Below, in pieces: positions 32,746 through 44,999 of a DNA stretch of 64,000 bases. Source of the DNA: Agriotes lineatus. Taxonomy: Eukaryota; Arthropoda; Insecta; Coleoptera; Elateridae. The DNA is taken from positions 178,408,015-178,472,014 of the forward strand of contig OW679195.1 in assembly GCA_940337035.1 (NCBI GenBank). The letters are read 5' to 3'. How positions within the stretch are numbered: the first letter of the stretch is position 1; every line of letters starts with the position of its first letter. Under the pieces are notes generated by a model. The model was not told the DNA's origin, did not search any database, and was given only the letters and a program-made list of their open reading frames with translations. The position numbers and the translations under genes are program-made.

Positions 32746-33240
32746 TATAGTATTAATTTACCATAGTACAGATCATAATTTTGCATGGAGACATGGAAGT
32801 CGAAATGAATGCCATGGGAAAATCATGCAGAGCTACAAGAATACAACAAGAACAAACGACACCATTAAAGAGAAAGAAAACAATACTTGACGAGATTCAC
32901 GAGATACAGAAAAAAAATCTAGTTTGGTACCGACATATAAGAAAAATGACAACTCAGACTAGCTGCTGGTGGGGGGGGGGGATTTGAAATGCAATAAGTG
33001 AAGAAAACTTGCAGAAAGAACAGTTACTGTTGCTACACTGTTTTTTGTGTTTTCCGTGTTTTTTCCCTCTATGCTACTTTCCAATAGTCTCTTTAATATT
33101 ATTCATGCTCATAATGCGGACCGTCCATCTTAACCTTTATCCTGTCCCCATTTCTACTATATCTGGTTCTTTGTGTAGTTCTTGTAATTCTTTGTTGGTT
33201 CTTCATTCCCATTCATCACGTATTTTTTTAAGTTCATATA

Positions 33241-33655
33241 CAGGGTTATTCACGTAAGATGACGAGCCTGGCCAGGTAAAAATGCAACCCAAAATACGAT
33301 TTATAAAGCTAACTGGATCCCTATTGCATTAGCACCTCGAATTTGATATAGACTGTTTACATGTCATTGGTGGCACTGTAAGTCTATGTCAAATTCGAGG
33401 TTAGCAGGTTAGGTTTTGACACAAACTGACGCAAAACCTAACCTGCTAACCTCGAACAACCTCGACACAAACTGACGCAAAACCTAACCTGCTAACTTCG
33501 AATTTGACATAGACTTACAGTGCCACCAATGACGTGTAAACAGTCTATGTCAAATTCGCGGTGCTAATGCAATATGGATCCAGTTAGCTTTATAAATCGT
33601 ATTTTGGGTTGCATTTTTACCTGGCCAGGCTCGTCATCTTACGTGAATAACCCTG
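33241..33655. mobile_element. Foldback MITE with TA target duplication
   Basis: Arms of about 190 bp are near-perfect inverted copies, starting CAGGGTTATTCACGTAAGAT on each strand and flanked by TA (33239-33240, 33656-33657). The centre has a small duplication of the phrase ACACAAACTGACGCAAAACC. The TA duplication and CAGGGT start suggest Tc1/mariner mobilisation. A decayed relative lies at 56764-56840. Confidence 0.85.
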
Positions 33656-33659
33656 TATT

Positions 33660-33860
33660 TACACAGTGATTTTCTGTCATAATGTTCCTCTGTATTTCGT
33701 TCTCTCCCAATGCTAGAGTTGGTGTGCTTGCAATTGCACATTTTATTTTCTGAAATACGCAAGATCGGATAAACCGCCTTTTCCGCTTCACATATTTTAA
33801 CCATATTTCCAGATGTACGTAGTAATTGTCTAATCCCAAATATAAATTTGAGCAAAATAA
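33660..33860 (-). pseudogene. Possible Ty3/gypsy reverse transcriptase relic
   Basis: The minus-strand frame reads LGLDNYY, followed about 25 residues later by FQKIKCAIASTPTLAL. This order resembles the 'LGL.NYY..F.........AF..LK..L...P.L' junction between reverse transcriptase and RNase H in gypsy elements. The fragment is short, and no LTR or other domain was found. Confidence 0.35.
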
Positions 33861-33899
33861 AAGTATTTAGGTTGTAGGCCATGGACACATACCCAAATG

Positions 33900-34370
33900 C
33901 TTAATAAAAATCTTCATCTTTATCACTCTAGGGGAGATGCCACCATTCCTATATAATAGTTTCAACATCTTCAAAATTGCAGTTGGTATCTACCTCGGTT
34001 TACCTTAACTACCTTTGCGAAGGGGAAATATGATCTTATATACTGTTTGAAGCTTTCGCGGTTACTCGAGTTACTCTTGTTAACATAGAATTTCGGCTTA
34101 GATCGCGTCTTTGTGGATAAACACCAAGCATTCTCTGGCTTAATGTGCCTTACACTTTGTGAACTCGAGCAAGGATCCCACGATGGCCTCTCTTTGGTGG
34201 CTCGTGTTGTTTGAGTACCTTGAGAACGAGGATGTTAATGCAGATTCTGACTCGTTGCTGTTTGTGCACCCATATTAACTAACATTTCATAAAACCATGC
34301 AGCTTGCACCATCATAGTAAAAATCGCACTAATAACTAGAGGTAAAAAGGGTAAAAGGTTCAAGGTAATT
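33900..34370. other. Unique sequence, nothing recognised
   Basis: No gene or repeat supported. Confidence 0.45.
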
Positions 34371-34374
34371 TCAA

Positions 34375-34652
34375 TTCCCCCAACTGGGGGCGGGCTGCTA
34401 TAGGAACCTTGCGTTCCTCTTCAGCCAGCGACGGGAATTATAGGATGGGCGAGAGAAAGGAGGGGTAGAGAATGGAAGAAAGGCCAGGGAAAGTGCAGAA
34501 GTACTGCCCCAGCATTCGCCTCAGAGAAGGCACTCTGTTGACTCAGGAAAACCACCTACAAACCTGAATCAGAGCAGACGGTCGCGGGAATCGAACCCAC
34601 GACCTCCCGAATGCTAAGTGTGCATGATAACCACTACACTACAGAGCTCGGT
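34375..34652 (-). mobile_element. tRNA-derived SINE
   Basis: Minus-strand head CTGTAGTGTAGTGGTTATCA (A box) and CGTGGGTTCGATTCCCGCG (B box), with AGC in the anticodon position. The body contains GCATTCGGGAGG and ends in a characteristic GC-rich stretch around 34380-34440 (CCCAACTGGGGGCGGGCTGC on the plus strand). The acceptor stem fails to pair, so it is not a working tRNA-Ala. Confidence 0.7.
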
Positions 34653-36800
34653 TAGCTGGAGGTCGGTGTGGAGCTATTTATAGTCCTCTGTGACAGCCGA
34701 CGTAACGCTGATTGGTCCTTCAAGTGCAGCGTAATCCTTGGGGCGTTGCCGTTTGACACAAAGTGGTTATAGTGCTTTAGATCGTGTACCACAAAAGTTC
34801 ACGTTTTACTAAGCTTAAAACCATCTTCCCTGTTTATATTATTTGGATGATTTTCTATTTCTATGACTTCAAGTATCACTTGTGGAAAGTAGTGAGATAG
34901 AAACTGTGATAGCTACATTCTGCAGCGTCAGAGTTTTTGTCCGTAATTGCCATATAAGTTTGGGTCCTATTTCAAATCGCCCCGAACAGCTGCCAGCGGC
35001 TCGGTGCATTGATACCAGCGAGTGTGTTGACACCAATGAACTCATTTAGTTCAGTGCTTGACACATAACTTACGTTATGTTGATTGTTTTAAATGTTTTA
35101 CAAGCGATATCGAATCTCGTTACCATGTTATATTACTGTATAACTGTGGGATAGATGATAAAACATATTTTCAATTCTTTCTAATACCATATAGGTTGTT
35201 GACGGCTGGGAAGCTAGAGCCCCTGCATCCCTAAGGAGCAGCCGCCAATATCTGAGGTAGAGTAACAAGACTACACGCAACGCATATACACACGCCTAAC
35301 TTGGATGTAGCACAACTGGCTCACCTTGCAGCCTAATATGTTCGCGAAAACTTGGTACACCTTCAACCTAAAAATCCAAAATCCATCATCCTATGTAGAG
35401 CTACTATTAATGGTTTTCTCACTATTGCATTACCGTTCAAGGCTTGCCGCTTACCAATTGAAAATTTGCATCATGATTTAGAAAAAGAAAGGAAACTGGT
35501 CGTTCTTTAAATATTTTCTATATTATTTTCTCTTAACTATAAACTAAAAACTAAATTAAAAACGCTTTCCACTACATTACAATCTAAGGCCAATGCAGAA
35601 TTCGTTTGATTAAAATTAAAAATCATGTAAAAATATCTCCTCATTCACTTTTATGTGCAAAACAATCAATATTATAATATCAAAATAGGGAAAGAATTTC
35701 TTGTTTTTGATCTGTTCTACTATAGTTCACGATGTACCACTTAAGAAACGATAACATGACACTTTTCCGTAGATAGTTCAGTTAACCTCAGAATTCGAAA
35801 CAATGTTTGTATATTAATTATCAGCTTCTCTCCAGTAATGAATTATTATAAATTATATGAGTTGATTTATTTCTCATTGATCTTGCCTTTCAAATGATTT
35901 TTAATCCAGTCTCTGAAACACAATATTATTTTAACCTTTTATGTCGTGTTCAGCTTCTTAGACTGTCCCAAAGCAGCTAAGGAGCACACTTTTGCAGGAC
36001 CACAGTTACTCTTTTGCACCAAAATCGAGAGTGCTGACACTCCCATTATCAGGTAAGTGCAAAATAACAACTCTTTTAAATATTCGACCTCAGTTTAATT
36101 GAAAAATATTCGACCACTTATTCTTCTAGAGAATTTAAATTATTGGAGCATAGCAAAGATACGTGCATATCCGCTACTTATGGAAAATACACTCTTTCTA
36201 CCATAAAATAGTACATTTCACTAGACAACCAGCTTAGTTGCCATGATTTTCTTAGTTGCTGCCTAATTTTGACGTTTCTAGTATTCATCTGACGTATTTA
36301 AAAAACTAAATTAACCTATTACATATTAATACAAGAAACTTTTCTTTCAGATCGTACTTCTGCTTGTACAAGCCAAGTACGTGCCTTTGCTCTTCCGTCT
36401 ACCTAGCATGTTATGAGAACGTCGGAAAACAAAGTGGCTCATCGTCATTCTCCAATGAAAAGAAATTGTGTCAATTTAGTGCCATTCTGGATTGAGGTTC
36501 TTAGTGCTGTTAGCTTCATTTATTAATTATAAACCAAAGAATATAACGTTAATGCAAATGTAGTATTATTAAACTAACAAATATCTATACATGTGGCTGT
36601 CCCCATCGTTTAATACAAATGGGAAAATGTTAGATACGTTTTAAAAGTTTTGATATTCAATGTTTCTTTGTTTATACATCCAACGTGTACTTCAATGCTT
36701 ATATTTAAATTCTATCACATATATTTTTCCAGTACCTTGGACGATGTGTCAAAGTTTTCTGAACAGAAATAAAGACCAGCAATATATTTTAACAATTATA
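34653..36800. other. AT-rich unique DNA, no gene recognised
   Basis: More than 2 kb without a convincing frame, RNA gene or known repeat. Confidence 0.5.
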
Positions 36801-36804
36801 GGTA

Positions 36805-37033
36805 CAGTCGGCGCCTTAGAAATCGGGACAATACTATGATACATTTTGCGTGTATTTTTAAGTGTATAAACTGGGCTTTTACAGTTGTGATGGTTTTGAT
36901 TGTTATGTCAGATTTTTTATTGTTTGTCAAATATGAAATGCTAGCTCACATTAATGAAGTACCCAGAGCAAACAAATAATACTAAATCAAATTACAACAC
37001 AACATATTGTCCCGTTTTTTAAGGCGCCGACTG
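36805..37033. mobile_element. Short MITE with TA target duplication
   Basis: Termini CAGTCGGCGCCTTAGAAATC and its inverted, slightly changed partner (ending GGCGCCGACTG) are flanked by TA at 36803-36804 and 37034-37035. The inverted repeat continues to GGGACAATA, about 29 bp. At 229 bp with no coding capacity, this fits a mariner-type MITE. Confidence 0.85.
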
Positions 37034-37035
37034 TA

Positions 37036-38335
37036 CATTGTAATGCTAAAAAGTCTAATACAAAACTAGCAAATAAAAGTGACAATAAAAAATCCATATA
37101 AATTATGGCCAGAACATGAAAAGGGGAGAAGCAAATAAATGATTCAACCAATAAAACTGTTTCCATTGTCAATCTATGCGAATAAAATACCATAGAAAGA
37201 ATAAGACCGGATTTAGAACAATTTAATGTAAAATAATAAGAGAATACTAGGAAATGAAAATACTTACGCAGATGAGTAAAAACAGAAAGAAAAGAAACAC
37301 ATGCAGCATACCAAAACAATTGCAATAATTGGAAAATAGTGTTGGACATACAAAAAGTATATTGTAAATACTCAATAGAATAGAGCATTGTGTTAATAAT
37401 ATTAAAAGACGAATATACAGCGCTTGAAAAATGCAACATCACAACCGCATTGAAAAATTACATACGAATAGTATTCTAAATTGCAGCAGGTTATGGATAA
37501 TTAGATTACCAATCGAAGCTACCTTATTTATCACTTAATTTCTTGTACTTTTAAACATTCACAGAATTTCTCAATATGGTTATAGTCGTTGTATGATATT
37601 CCTAGATTGCTTGTAGTGCCTAAATTGCTTAATCGATCTTGGTCTGTAATTAATCTTAGTGATTTTGCAGTAGATGTCACAGAGATTGTGTGGATGCTTC
37701 CATACTAGGATAGTATCTCTTTAAAGCGAAGTGGTTGGTCGTTATAAAAATTCTACGCGACTTAATTGCGTAAAATTCTCATCGAGAAAATTGCCCAAGT
37801 ATTTTGCATTTACGGCTTCGTTTGACACAATATTGGCAATACTAGGCCAATTAATTATTTACGTTTGCTCAGCTACTTATCCAAAGAACTTTCCATTTAT
37901 TGAAAATTGAAATGTTCTAAAACGATCTCCAGTTCTTCCAACAATGAACTTTAAAGCCAAACATTTTGAATAAACAATTTTTTTCTGAGAAAGTCGAAAA
38001 ATTGAACTTTACAGCAATATTTGTATACAATTTCTGTTCTTTTGTACCCTTTTTTGTTCTAATATACGGAAAGGTAATGAATGTCGTTTCATATTTTTAC
38101 ATCTACCGATGATAGGATTGATTTTCATAGAATCTATCAGATAAACTTTAAAATGTATGAAGTAAAAAAAAATGGTGGTCAACAGTCCAAACACACAGAA
38201 AAAAAATGTTCAATGTTCAAGATGGCGATTGAAGAAACGCCTTCACATACATATAAAATAATAATTTAATAACAAATTATGTTTTATAGTAATGAGAGGA
38301 ATGCAAGTGACGATATGCGTTGGAATTAGAAAATT
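37036..38335. other. AT-rich spacer
   Basis: A 151-codon minus frame (36987-37442) runs into the MITE end, is extremely AT-rich and hydrophobic, and matches no family I know, so I treat it as chance. Nothing else was recognised. Confidence 0.5.
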
Positions 38336-38364
38336 CGCTCAACTTAGCAGCCATATATTATCAG

Positions 38365-38605
38365 AAGGCCGCCTGCGCCTGTGTGATCGGGTAGAGACCT
38401 GCGTAGCAACGAGTCGGAAATGGGTTCAAATGTGGCCGTGGCCGAAATTTTTCTCGCAGCGGCGATTAATTTAAATTCATTAATTAAATTAGTCTCAAGT
38501 TAGATGAAGGTCTGTTGGGTGTGTTTTGCATTTGGATGCGGTGAAGCACTCCTCTCGTGGTCTGAATGATCCTCGATACCGAAAGGTAAAAGAGGCTAAA
38601 GATTG
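38365..38605 (+). mobile_element. tRNA-derived SINE, diverged
   Basis: TGTGTGATCGGGTAGAGACC resembles an A box, and ATGGGTTCAAATG a degenerate B box about 40 bp on. The following GGCCGAAATTTTTCTCGCAG and GATCCTCGATACCGAAAGG stretch may be the SINE body. Confidence 0.45.
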
Positions 38606-40450
38606 TGCATGTATATTTTCAGAATCCTAGTTTTTATACTTGAATATGTTTCGCTGGTCAAACGGACAGGAAACACGTGGTAGTTGAAGTTGGCTTTGTA
38701 GTAACACATTTTCAACCTCTGATGTTGGCATCTGGTCCCTCCTATTCCTTGTTATTTAATTCTTAGGTACTTCGAGGAATGCATGCTCTTAAATATTTTG
38801 GCAACGCAGACATATTTCATCCAGGATCGCTACTTCCCAAATGTAAAGTAAATGGAGAACCTGATTATAGAAAGTATAAAGCTTGCAAGAAAATTTACCA
38901 AACCTCGTGTTTTTAATACTTACCCCAAATATATGAAATTATTAATTGTTTTATTTTGAATTAATGCACAATATATAGAAGGCGTATGATAGGGTAACTT
39001 TGGTATTGGAATTTTGGAAAATGGCAGAGGAACGAATTAACTTTAGTGGAAAAACTATTTACTCAAACGCAGTACTGCCTTTATTTTTAAACTACTCTTC
39101 ATAGCTTGATAAATATTTTTTCCCGCTGCTGATCATGTAAGTCAGTGATACTGCCTTAGTAACAAAACGTGTAAGTCTGTGATTATGTTTGTTTGCTGCT
39201 TTCTCTTGACAACGGAACTTAATATTACTATTAAGTTCCTAGGATAATAAAATTAGCAACGCAAGATGCAGACTTAGACGTTTTGTTTATAATTGCAAGT
39301 GTTTATGTGGCATGCGACACTCACAGGTAACACGACTCACGAAAACTAATCCTGGTGACAGGTGACAAACCAAACGATTTTTTCAAAAATCTAGGAAAAT
39401 TTCGATAATCAGGGCGAAAAATATAAGATACTCGGAATATATCGTCTATTAACATTTACGGCAGGCTGCAAACCGCGGCTTCGCCTTGGCTTGTACTTGA
39501 CTACCTCAAATGGTAATAGGTCCTTACATTGCTTGTTACTTAAATAGCTATAAAGAAACAACAATAATAATATTACAATAAAATATACGTAATTTTTCAT
39601 ACCAAATACCTATTATTCAATTTTCTATTTTAAGAAATAAAATGAATTTGATTTTTTAAATAAAGGGCGGTAATTGTTTCAATTGTTCAAGGAAACACTA
39701 GAAATTATTTGATTAAATTTCTTAGCAAACATTTTCTAAATTAATGAGAGCCATAGTAGGCAAATTGATAAACAACTATAATAATGCAGACAATTCTGGA
39801 AATATTGCTACAATTAAAGTTATAATCATAGAAATTGTAAAGAATTGTTTCCATCCTATCCACGATATTTATCGAACTTTTGTAGCTGATCAGTTTCGTA
39901 TAGGCTCTATACTCAATATTCGTCACATTTTACTCAACATTTCGCCATAATTCGTTAAAATCGTATAGAAAAAGTTGTGTGCATTCCATGTTCAATGTAA
40001 CTCCACAGATAAAGGTCAAGCGAAATGAAATGTAATTATCTCGTTGATAACATAAACTTTATCTCTTGGAAGATCATTTAAAAATTCTTCGATAGTTAAT
40101 TGTAAAAATTCAGATATATTTTTTGTCATTACTGTTTTAAAGACTGAGACAATTTAAAAAGTGTCAAGAAGTTGAAACAGTAAAGCTCAGACCTTTTTTC
40201 ACAGGGCAGTTGAGCCTTAGCAGAGAGGATTCCTCCCGAGATGCTTTCGCAGAGAGCTTGCTGACCGTTTTGCCGGCGTGAGGATTTAAGCAAGCGCCGT
40301 TGCAACTATTGAGCGTTAGTTAATGGCCAACTATGTTTGAAATACGAAAATACTAATATTATAACCAATTTTAAATAGAAATTTGGTGTATTATCGTCGA
40401 AAAGAGACAAAAACAAGCTTCTCTTCTTCTTGCAATAAACAACTTCCGGG
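38606..40450. other. AT-rich spacer, nothing recognised
   Basis: No supported features. Confidence 0.5.
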
Positions 40451-40454
40451 ATTG

Positions 40455-43060
40455 AATTGAACTGGTCTAATCCCAGAAGTCATTTGTTACATAATGACAA
40501 TAGCCGCGAAAGCCTCCGAAATCATCTTCTCCTTTTCTTCCTTATCTTCCTCTTTGCGTCATTTTATCGTCGCAGTTGTAACTTCAATCCATTTCCTATA
40601 GACGTTTCTACCCCTTGCCATCCCTTTCACTTCACTTATTGATTTCTTTCGTCTAGACGCTACTTTCGTTAAATTGTGATCTCTTGTATTCCTTGGTATT
40701 CCACTCGGCTTCCTACTTCTGTTCCCGCGTCGTATATCCATTTTGGTAGTCTATTGTTTGTCATTTTTTACACATATTCTAGCCACTTCGGTTGAGAATT
40801 TTCAATTTCGTGCATCAGAGGTTCCTGTTGTAATTGTTCCTGATTTATTATTACCTGATTTATAATTCTATCTCTTCTTGTCTTCCCTTGTATCTTCCGT
40901 AAGCCTAATATTTTCGTTGCTATTACTTGTAGTGAGTTGTTTGTTAACCAGTCCTTCGAGACGTTAAACACAAATGAGACGCATCCTACTTTTTAATATT
41001 TTTATCGATTAATTGTCTTGTGGTTGCCAGTTAGCTCCGTTTACAACAAAACTCTTACCTTGTTTGCCAGTCATGGCTACGGATACTACTCAATGCAACA
41101 AAGCTCCGACAGTTGAGCCACTTCGGCTCACAACACTGATAATAGATACTCCAAGATTCTAGTGAAATAGAAGCCAAGTTGCTCGCAATTTGTGTAATAC
41201 ACGTATTTAAATAATCCCACAAAACAATAAAGAAATAGGATTAGCCCTTAAAATAAATAGCCATTTCTAAACACAACGCTGTTTGCTAATAATATAAAAA
41301 CTACAAGCGTTTGCTGAGTGCTACACGCATTTGCCAGTCAAGTAAAACTAGAGCCACAGTGTCTGATATATATATTTAAACAATATTAAAAGGAAACTAA
41401 AGTAACTGCCCTGTATAAGCAAACATTCAATTACATAAAAGTCCGGTTTTTTGTAAGGTACTGCCACTTAGGTTGCTGTTTGACGTACGTCATGAATTAC
41501 AACAATGTCTGTAATAATACGCGTGGGCACCCAAAGCAGGCTTCTTTTCTCTCCGCTCTGAAAGTCTTGCAGCCTCTTGGCGCCTCATTTAAACCTATTA
41601 ATATTCAAATAAACTAACTAGATAGACTTATATCCAATTATTACAAGATACACAAATGTAAAAATTGGCTGTATATCGAAAGGTTATTAATTACTGTTAC
41701 TGAGCTTTGATGAAGCTGGGTCAAATCCCGTTTCATGCTTTAGATTTGTTTGTCAACCATGGTTCAACTTTCTACTCTCTTTTTTTAATACATTGGCTTA
41801 TTAATAGTACAGTTTGCTTGCTTGCTTTGCTTACCCCGTTTATTATTTGTTTACCTATGTCCCCTTCTCTGGAAATGGTTGTTTTCAAGTAGTTGTAAGT
41901 TTCGACTTGTTTTAATGTTACTCCGTTTAATCTTGTTCTTCTATTTTCCCCTTGTTGTTCTTATATTTTGGTTATATTCATAACTTTACCTTTATATCCG
42001 TTTATCTCCAAGCCTTTAGCTACCAATTTATTGTTCTTTACATTTATTAATTAGTTGCTGTACTGTAGGTCTCTTTCATCGCTAGTGAATATTATATAGT
42101 CGGCATAGACCAGGCCATATATCCACACTGATTTCATATTCTAGTTTCCTAATTTTAGATTTATTGCATTTCATTTACTTAATGTATACCATATGATGAC
42201 AGTGTTAACAATCTAGATAGTGTCTTGACTTTTGTCGTACATTGGGTTTGTCGTATGTTTTCAATGTTTACGGTAATTCGTCCTGTTGCCAGTTTCAAGA
42301 CTCTTAAAACTGTTTATAACTTTAAGGGCCGGTTGCAGAAAGCAATGTTAAGTCTGGTGTTAGCTAACATCGCGTCAAAGTGAACAAAATCGCATCAAAT
42401 TTTGTTTACTAATGTATTAGTTACCATAAGCATTTGAGATTTGATGCGATTTTGTTCACTTTGACGCGATGTTAGCTAACACCAGATTTAACATTGCTTT
42501 CTGCAACCGGCCCTAAAATCAAAGCACACAATTAACGATTGTAATGGTTAAGTTGTTTTCCTTTTTGGATAAAGATTCCACTAATACACTTCTTTACATG
42601 ATCCATTATACCTAGTATCGAATACTGAATGATGAATCTAGGAAAAAACATACGTGTTTACACTTTTCTGTATGTTTTTCATTATAATTGCTTTTTTATG
42701 GATTGGAATCATAAGATTCCTATCCCAGCCCGTGTGTATTTGTTGGGTTTCCGAGACCTTAGTGATACATACCATGACGCTTTTTCCTCCGCGTTTTAAT
42801 AAAATTTCGCTGCAATGTTATTTTTTTCTGAGCATTGCCCATTTCGTAAAGATTTCTTCTTTGTTTATTTCTATTTTTGTTTCGTTATCTTGATCCTCTT
42901 GTTCGTTAACAACTTCATGTTCAATTCCATTTTTTTCCTATTTTCTTTCTTAAATTTGTTTTAATATGTATTTGTTTCTATTTTATTGTTTTCATTGAAA
43001 TATTATGCTTCTTACTTGTTGACCATTATTCTTTCTCTGTCCCTTTGCTATTGTCCAAAA
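40455..43060 (-). mobile_element. Decayed LINE with MITE insertion
   Basis: Read on the minus strand, in order: a linker with EINKEEIFTKW; RGGKSVMVCITKV (42750-42800) and MIPIHKK, the reverse transcriptase fingers; the catalytic box VYADYIIFTS (42091-42115, usual YADD with the second D changed); RLNGVTLKQVETYNYL; and, after an unrelated gap of about 700 bp, LGLRKIQGKTRRDRI and NSQPKWLEYV of the C-terminus (40770-40940). Frames are broken throughout. The Harbinger-like MITE at 42326-42513 lies inside it. Confidence 0.7.
42326..42513. mobile_element. PIF/Harbinger-like palindromic MITE
   Basis: 188 bp with arms of about 80 bp, beginning GGGCCGGTTGCAGAAAGCAA on each strand. It is flanked by TAA (42323-42325 and 42514-42516), the 3-bp duplication typical of PIF/Harbinger. 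The arms are almost perfect, suggesting a recent insertion into the older LINE. Confidence 0.85.
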
Positions 43061-44308
43061 TTGATATTTCAACTTCTTTCCCCATTAGCATATTATCATT
43101 CCATATATGTAATCTCAATTTTCTTAAAATGTTCCGTTCTGTCTGTTCCGAGGCTATCTGAATTTCCCTGAATCGTTTCTACCACCTTGCGACCTTGTGA
43201 TAGCCGATAAAGATAAACAGCGTCAGTGGAACCAAGGTACAAATACCTCCTAGCGCTGGATCATCAGAGCCTCGTGTATCAAAATAGAATACACTATGTG
43301 AAGATTTGGCTGATTTGAGTGGGAAAGGCTGAACTTGCAACTTGCAGTCCCCCCCCCCCCTCGGCCCATCAAACATCGGCAATCTTCTCGAAAATATAGC
43401 GACATAATTATGTCTTCTATTTGAAAAATTCATGTTTATTCATTCATTATGTTTAGCCTTTTTTACCTTTCGGTATTTTGGTGTCTTTCAAATATCTACT
43501 TAACAAGCCATGGCTTTGTTGTATTTCAGAAACAAAGTTGTTTTCTCCACCATTTAATCTGATACGTCTCTGCTAGAAATTCAAATGACGAAACTGTCCT
43601 ATCATACACTCGGCATTTATTTACATAATTATTTCTTCAAAACTGGCTTGCATTTCTAAGACTCCAATTCTATGGCTTTCGGATGACTCTGCCATTTAAT
43701 CATTTATTACTTCAATTATATTTAGTGTTCATATTGAATTGATAACATGACACTAAAAGGGGCTTCTTTGGACGCGATTTTACAACCTCGAAATTTTCCT
43801 TCAAAGTATCTTCATTTAATTATTATCAAAAGTACATAATTGCCCAATGCTATTTAGAAACAATAAAGATTAGCTGATTGAGAGTTAACGTTAAGATCGC
43901 CTCACGGATAGTTTATCGAGTGTTTACCAATAGACTGGTTTTCTAATTAATCGTTTGCTCAATAATACCTGGCTTGTTTTTGCTTTATGTTGATGCAATG
44001 TGTACAACCAATAAGCTTATCAGCTAGATTTACATTTTAATTTGCCTTCAACTTCATCTTAATTTTAATCACACAAACATTTTTAGAAGCTGTTTAGAAC
44101 TTGAAAAATTAAAAAAAATAGTTGTAATAATCTTTTCAAACTGAACGAATAAGCTATGATAATATTCAAATTTGGCAGAAGCTTGTTAGTATTGTATAGT
44201 ACTAATGGTATTCTATTAGTGCTTGCGGAAACTTGAATAAAAATATCTAAAAAATTAAAGATATACTGATTGACCAGATCAAAACCATGTCACTGAGTAT
44301 AATAATAA
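43061..44308. other. Unique sequence with a C homopolymer
   Basis: A run of about 13 C at 43350-43362. The 84-codon minus frame at 43179-43433 crosses this run and is not credible. No other feature. Confidence 0.5.
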
Positions 44309-44311
44309 AAA

Positions 44312-44998
44312 ATCTGGTGTGATACACTCACACAACTTCCTTTTACAGTGATCTTATAATTAGTTAAAAATTTCATTTTTAATTTTTAACCATTTGTTAA
44401 AAATTTCCAAAAATTACAAATTCTACAAAAACGGTACAAAATCGAGTGTTAGTTGAAGAGACAAATTTTCTCTATAATTTTAAGGTGAATTCAAAAATGT
44501 AATAATATACCGGGTGTTTTATTTAAAATAGGAGTTAATAAAAAAAATAGAAAAAAAACAAAAGAAACCCACTTTAAAAGTATTCAACTGGAAAATCACC
44601 TATTTCACATCAATACACATTAAAAATGTAAGAAAAATGTAAAATTAAAAAAAAATCGTTAGAGCCGTTTTTGAAAAAATCGAAAAAAAACAGAAAAATC
44701 ACAAGAGTAAACACCTACTTCCGGTTATGCGATTTTCTTCAAAAGCTTGCTGTCTCATCTACATAGTACACAAAACTTATATATGAAGTTTCAATGCCAT
44801 ACCTCTTTTCGTTTTTGAGATATTCTGTTCACACACACACACACAGACAGACAGACACACAGACAGACAGACAGACCAATGAAAAAAAATATGTTTTTTA
44901 GGATCAGGGGACTCTAAAACGTGAAGATCTGTTGAAAACTCAATTTCGAATTTTTGGGGTGAATCCAATACTTCCTTTATAGTAGTAAAAGGAAGTAA
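44312..44998 (+). mobile_element. Helentron/DINE-1-like element, copy 3
   Basis: It begins ATCTGGTGTGATACACTC, with ACTTCCTTTTAC at 44335, an internal CACA/CAGA tract at 44833-44878, and the 3' hairpin ending at GGAAGT (44996). It is much closer to copy 1 than to copy 2. All three contain TACCGGGTGTTTTATTTAAA or a near variant, which may be a nested transposon end. The 5' conserved 23 bp lie outside the inverted-repeat core, which argues against a simple TIR transposon. Confidence 0.55.
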
Positions 44999-44999
44999 A

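Larger units (their letters stand above)
31000..33035 (+). mobile_element. Decayed LINE carrying two nested insertions
   Basis: The linker WEEYYKHLTEQR-like stretch is at about 31586. RLFNRCLYEKIAPKEW is at about 31790-31840. The reverse transcriptase motif TKGLKQDC (usual TKGLKQGC) is at about 32216. The C-terminal NLVWYRHIRKM (32916-32948) and AISEENLQKEQ (about 32991-33023) are the end of an RTE/jockey-like ORF. A hAT-like MITE (31210-31502) and a SINE (32391-32745) interrupt it. Many stops make it long dead. The clade is not assigned. Confidence 0.65.

Noticed and set aside
34568..34650. Functional tRNA-Ala(AGC)
   Set aside because: A and B boxes are good, but the acceptor stem does not pair and a SINE body follows.
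36987..37442. 151-codon minus-strand frame, hydrophobic
   Set aside because: It runs into a MITE terminal repeat and its composition is explained by AT-rich DNA; no family resemblance.
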